Shown piece by piece: positions 15,423-15,889 of a stretch of DNA of 15,889 nt. A program made the position numbers and the translations under genes. This DNA comes from Lachnoclostridium sp. UBA7482 (GTDB lineage: Bacteria > Bacillota > Clostridia > Lachnospirales > Lachnospiraceae). Positions within the stretch are counted from its first letter, which is position 1; every line of letters begins with the position of its first letter. The notes under the pieces were generated by a model, which saw only the letters and a list, made by a program, of their open reading frames with translations, had not been told where the DNA came from and did no database searches. The DNA lies in assembly GCA_002479645.1 (NCBI GenBank), contig DLOO01000003.1:21492-37380 (forward strand), written 5' to 3'.

Positions 15423-15889
15423 CTATCGCTCCTTTATTACTATTTCAATCCTATCCTCGAAATACTTCCATATTGCTTTACACGGATTATACGAACCATC
15501 CTCTACAATCAACCCTGAATCTTTATATAGTTCTGTTACCCCTGCAAGATAAGCTCTATTCTTAGCAACAGTTAAATCTTTTGTAGCGAGACCATTAAAT
15601 ACAACCCTAACCTTTTGTACATCCTCAGGCAACAAATTGATGATAGCCTTAGGTAACCGTAAAATTCTTGCACGTATATCATTTGCAGATATTTGCTTAT
15701 CAACTATCAATTTCACATTTTCATCTGCTCCAGAATTACTATTTTTCTGAGGCAAATCATCTAATGATTCTTTTAATGCATCCATCGCATTCTTACTAAA
15801 TACTGGTGTAAAAACAAATCCAATTTCATTGTCTATGCAGCTTTCAACTAATGCCTTACCATCAATTAATCCTGAATCAGTGAAACTCA
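15423..15889 (-). CDS. Unrecognised protein upstream of the DpnII-like gene, partial (5' end outside window)
   Basis: The last 155 codons of a gene that enters from the right edge; the frame is open from the edge to the TAG at 15425-15423. An internal ATG at 15785 lacks a clear ribosome binding site and similar protein-like sequence continues before it, so the true start is outside. Visible parts are an N-terminal stretch with LIDGKALVESC and GFVFTPVF, a Ser/Asn-rich linker, then a compact C-terminal region with ARILRLPKAIINLLPED, RVVFNGLATKDLTVAKN and AIWKYFEDRIEIVI, which reads as alternating strands and helices. I do not recognise the family. Its AT-rich composition and 3-bp spacing to the DpnII-like gene suggest a restriction-modification role, perhaps a DNA-binding or regulatory part, but this is only context. 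Confidence 0.65.
   Translation of the reverse strand, partial: SFTDSGLIDGKALVESCIDNEIGFVFTPVFSKNAMDALKESLDDLPQKNSNSGADENVKLIVDKQISANDIRARILRLPKAIINLLPEDVQKVRVVFNGLATKDLTVAKNRAYLAGVTELYKDSGLIVEDGSYNPCKAIWKYFEDRIEIVIKER

Noticed and set aside
14400..15889. CRISPR array, tRNA or insertion sequence in the AT-rich region
   Set aside because: No regularly spaced repeats, cloverleaf or terminal inverted repeats with a transposase were seen.

Overview
All supported genes in this 15.9 kb window read on the minus strand, so transcription runs from high to low coordinates. The gene content suggests a Gram-positive, Clostridia-type bacterium, probably Lachnospiraceae or a close relative. The grounds are LPXTG-type sorting signals, two sortases, a dedicated signal peptidase I, a heterodimeric ABC exporter and strong AGGAGG ribosome binding sites. 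The genus cannot be fixed from this sequence. Base composition is moderate over about 1-14,400 and clearly AT-rich over about 14,400-15,889.

15,889-14,409 is a worn, AT-rich stretch that looks like the edge of a defence island. It holds the 3' end of an unrecognised gene, a DpnII-family restriction endonuclease cut to roughly half length, an orphan 44-codon reading frame from something else, and a remnant that resembles the C-terminal TOPRIM part of a Wadjet JetD-type protein.

14,412-5,505 is a complete sortase-assembled pilus operon behind a strong extended -10 promoter. In transcription order it encodes a small coiled-coil protein, signal peptidase I, a 1227-residue tip-type adhesin ending in LPHTG, the backbone pilin ending in LPSTG, a class C pilin-polymerising sortase, a minor (probably basal) pilin ending in the variant signal LVQTG, and a second, different sortase. 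Several genes overlap or nearly touch, which points to translational coupling. A hairpin sits between the backbone pilin and the sortase genes. The adhesin carries Cys/His repeats at its N-terminus and what looks like a CBM4/9/22-type carbohydrate-binding module inserted inside a CnaB domain, so the pilus may bind glycans.

5,467-429 holds efflux functions: a MATE-family antiporter 37 bp after the last sortase, then, behind its own likely promoter, two overlapping half-transporters that form a heterodimeric ABC exporter with one degenerate nucleotide site. The window ends inside an rsmJ-like 16S rRNA methyltransferase gene (395-1, truncated by the window edge).

The observations most worth following are the CBM-in-CnaB adhesin, the pairing of LVQTG with a second sortase, the intercistronic hairpin, a perfect 24-bp palindrome in the backbone pilin gene, and the decayed defence genes directly upstream of the pilus promoter.
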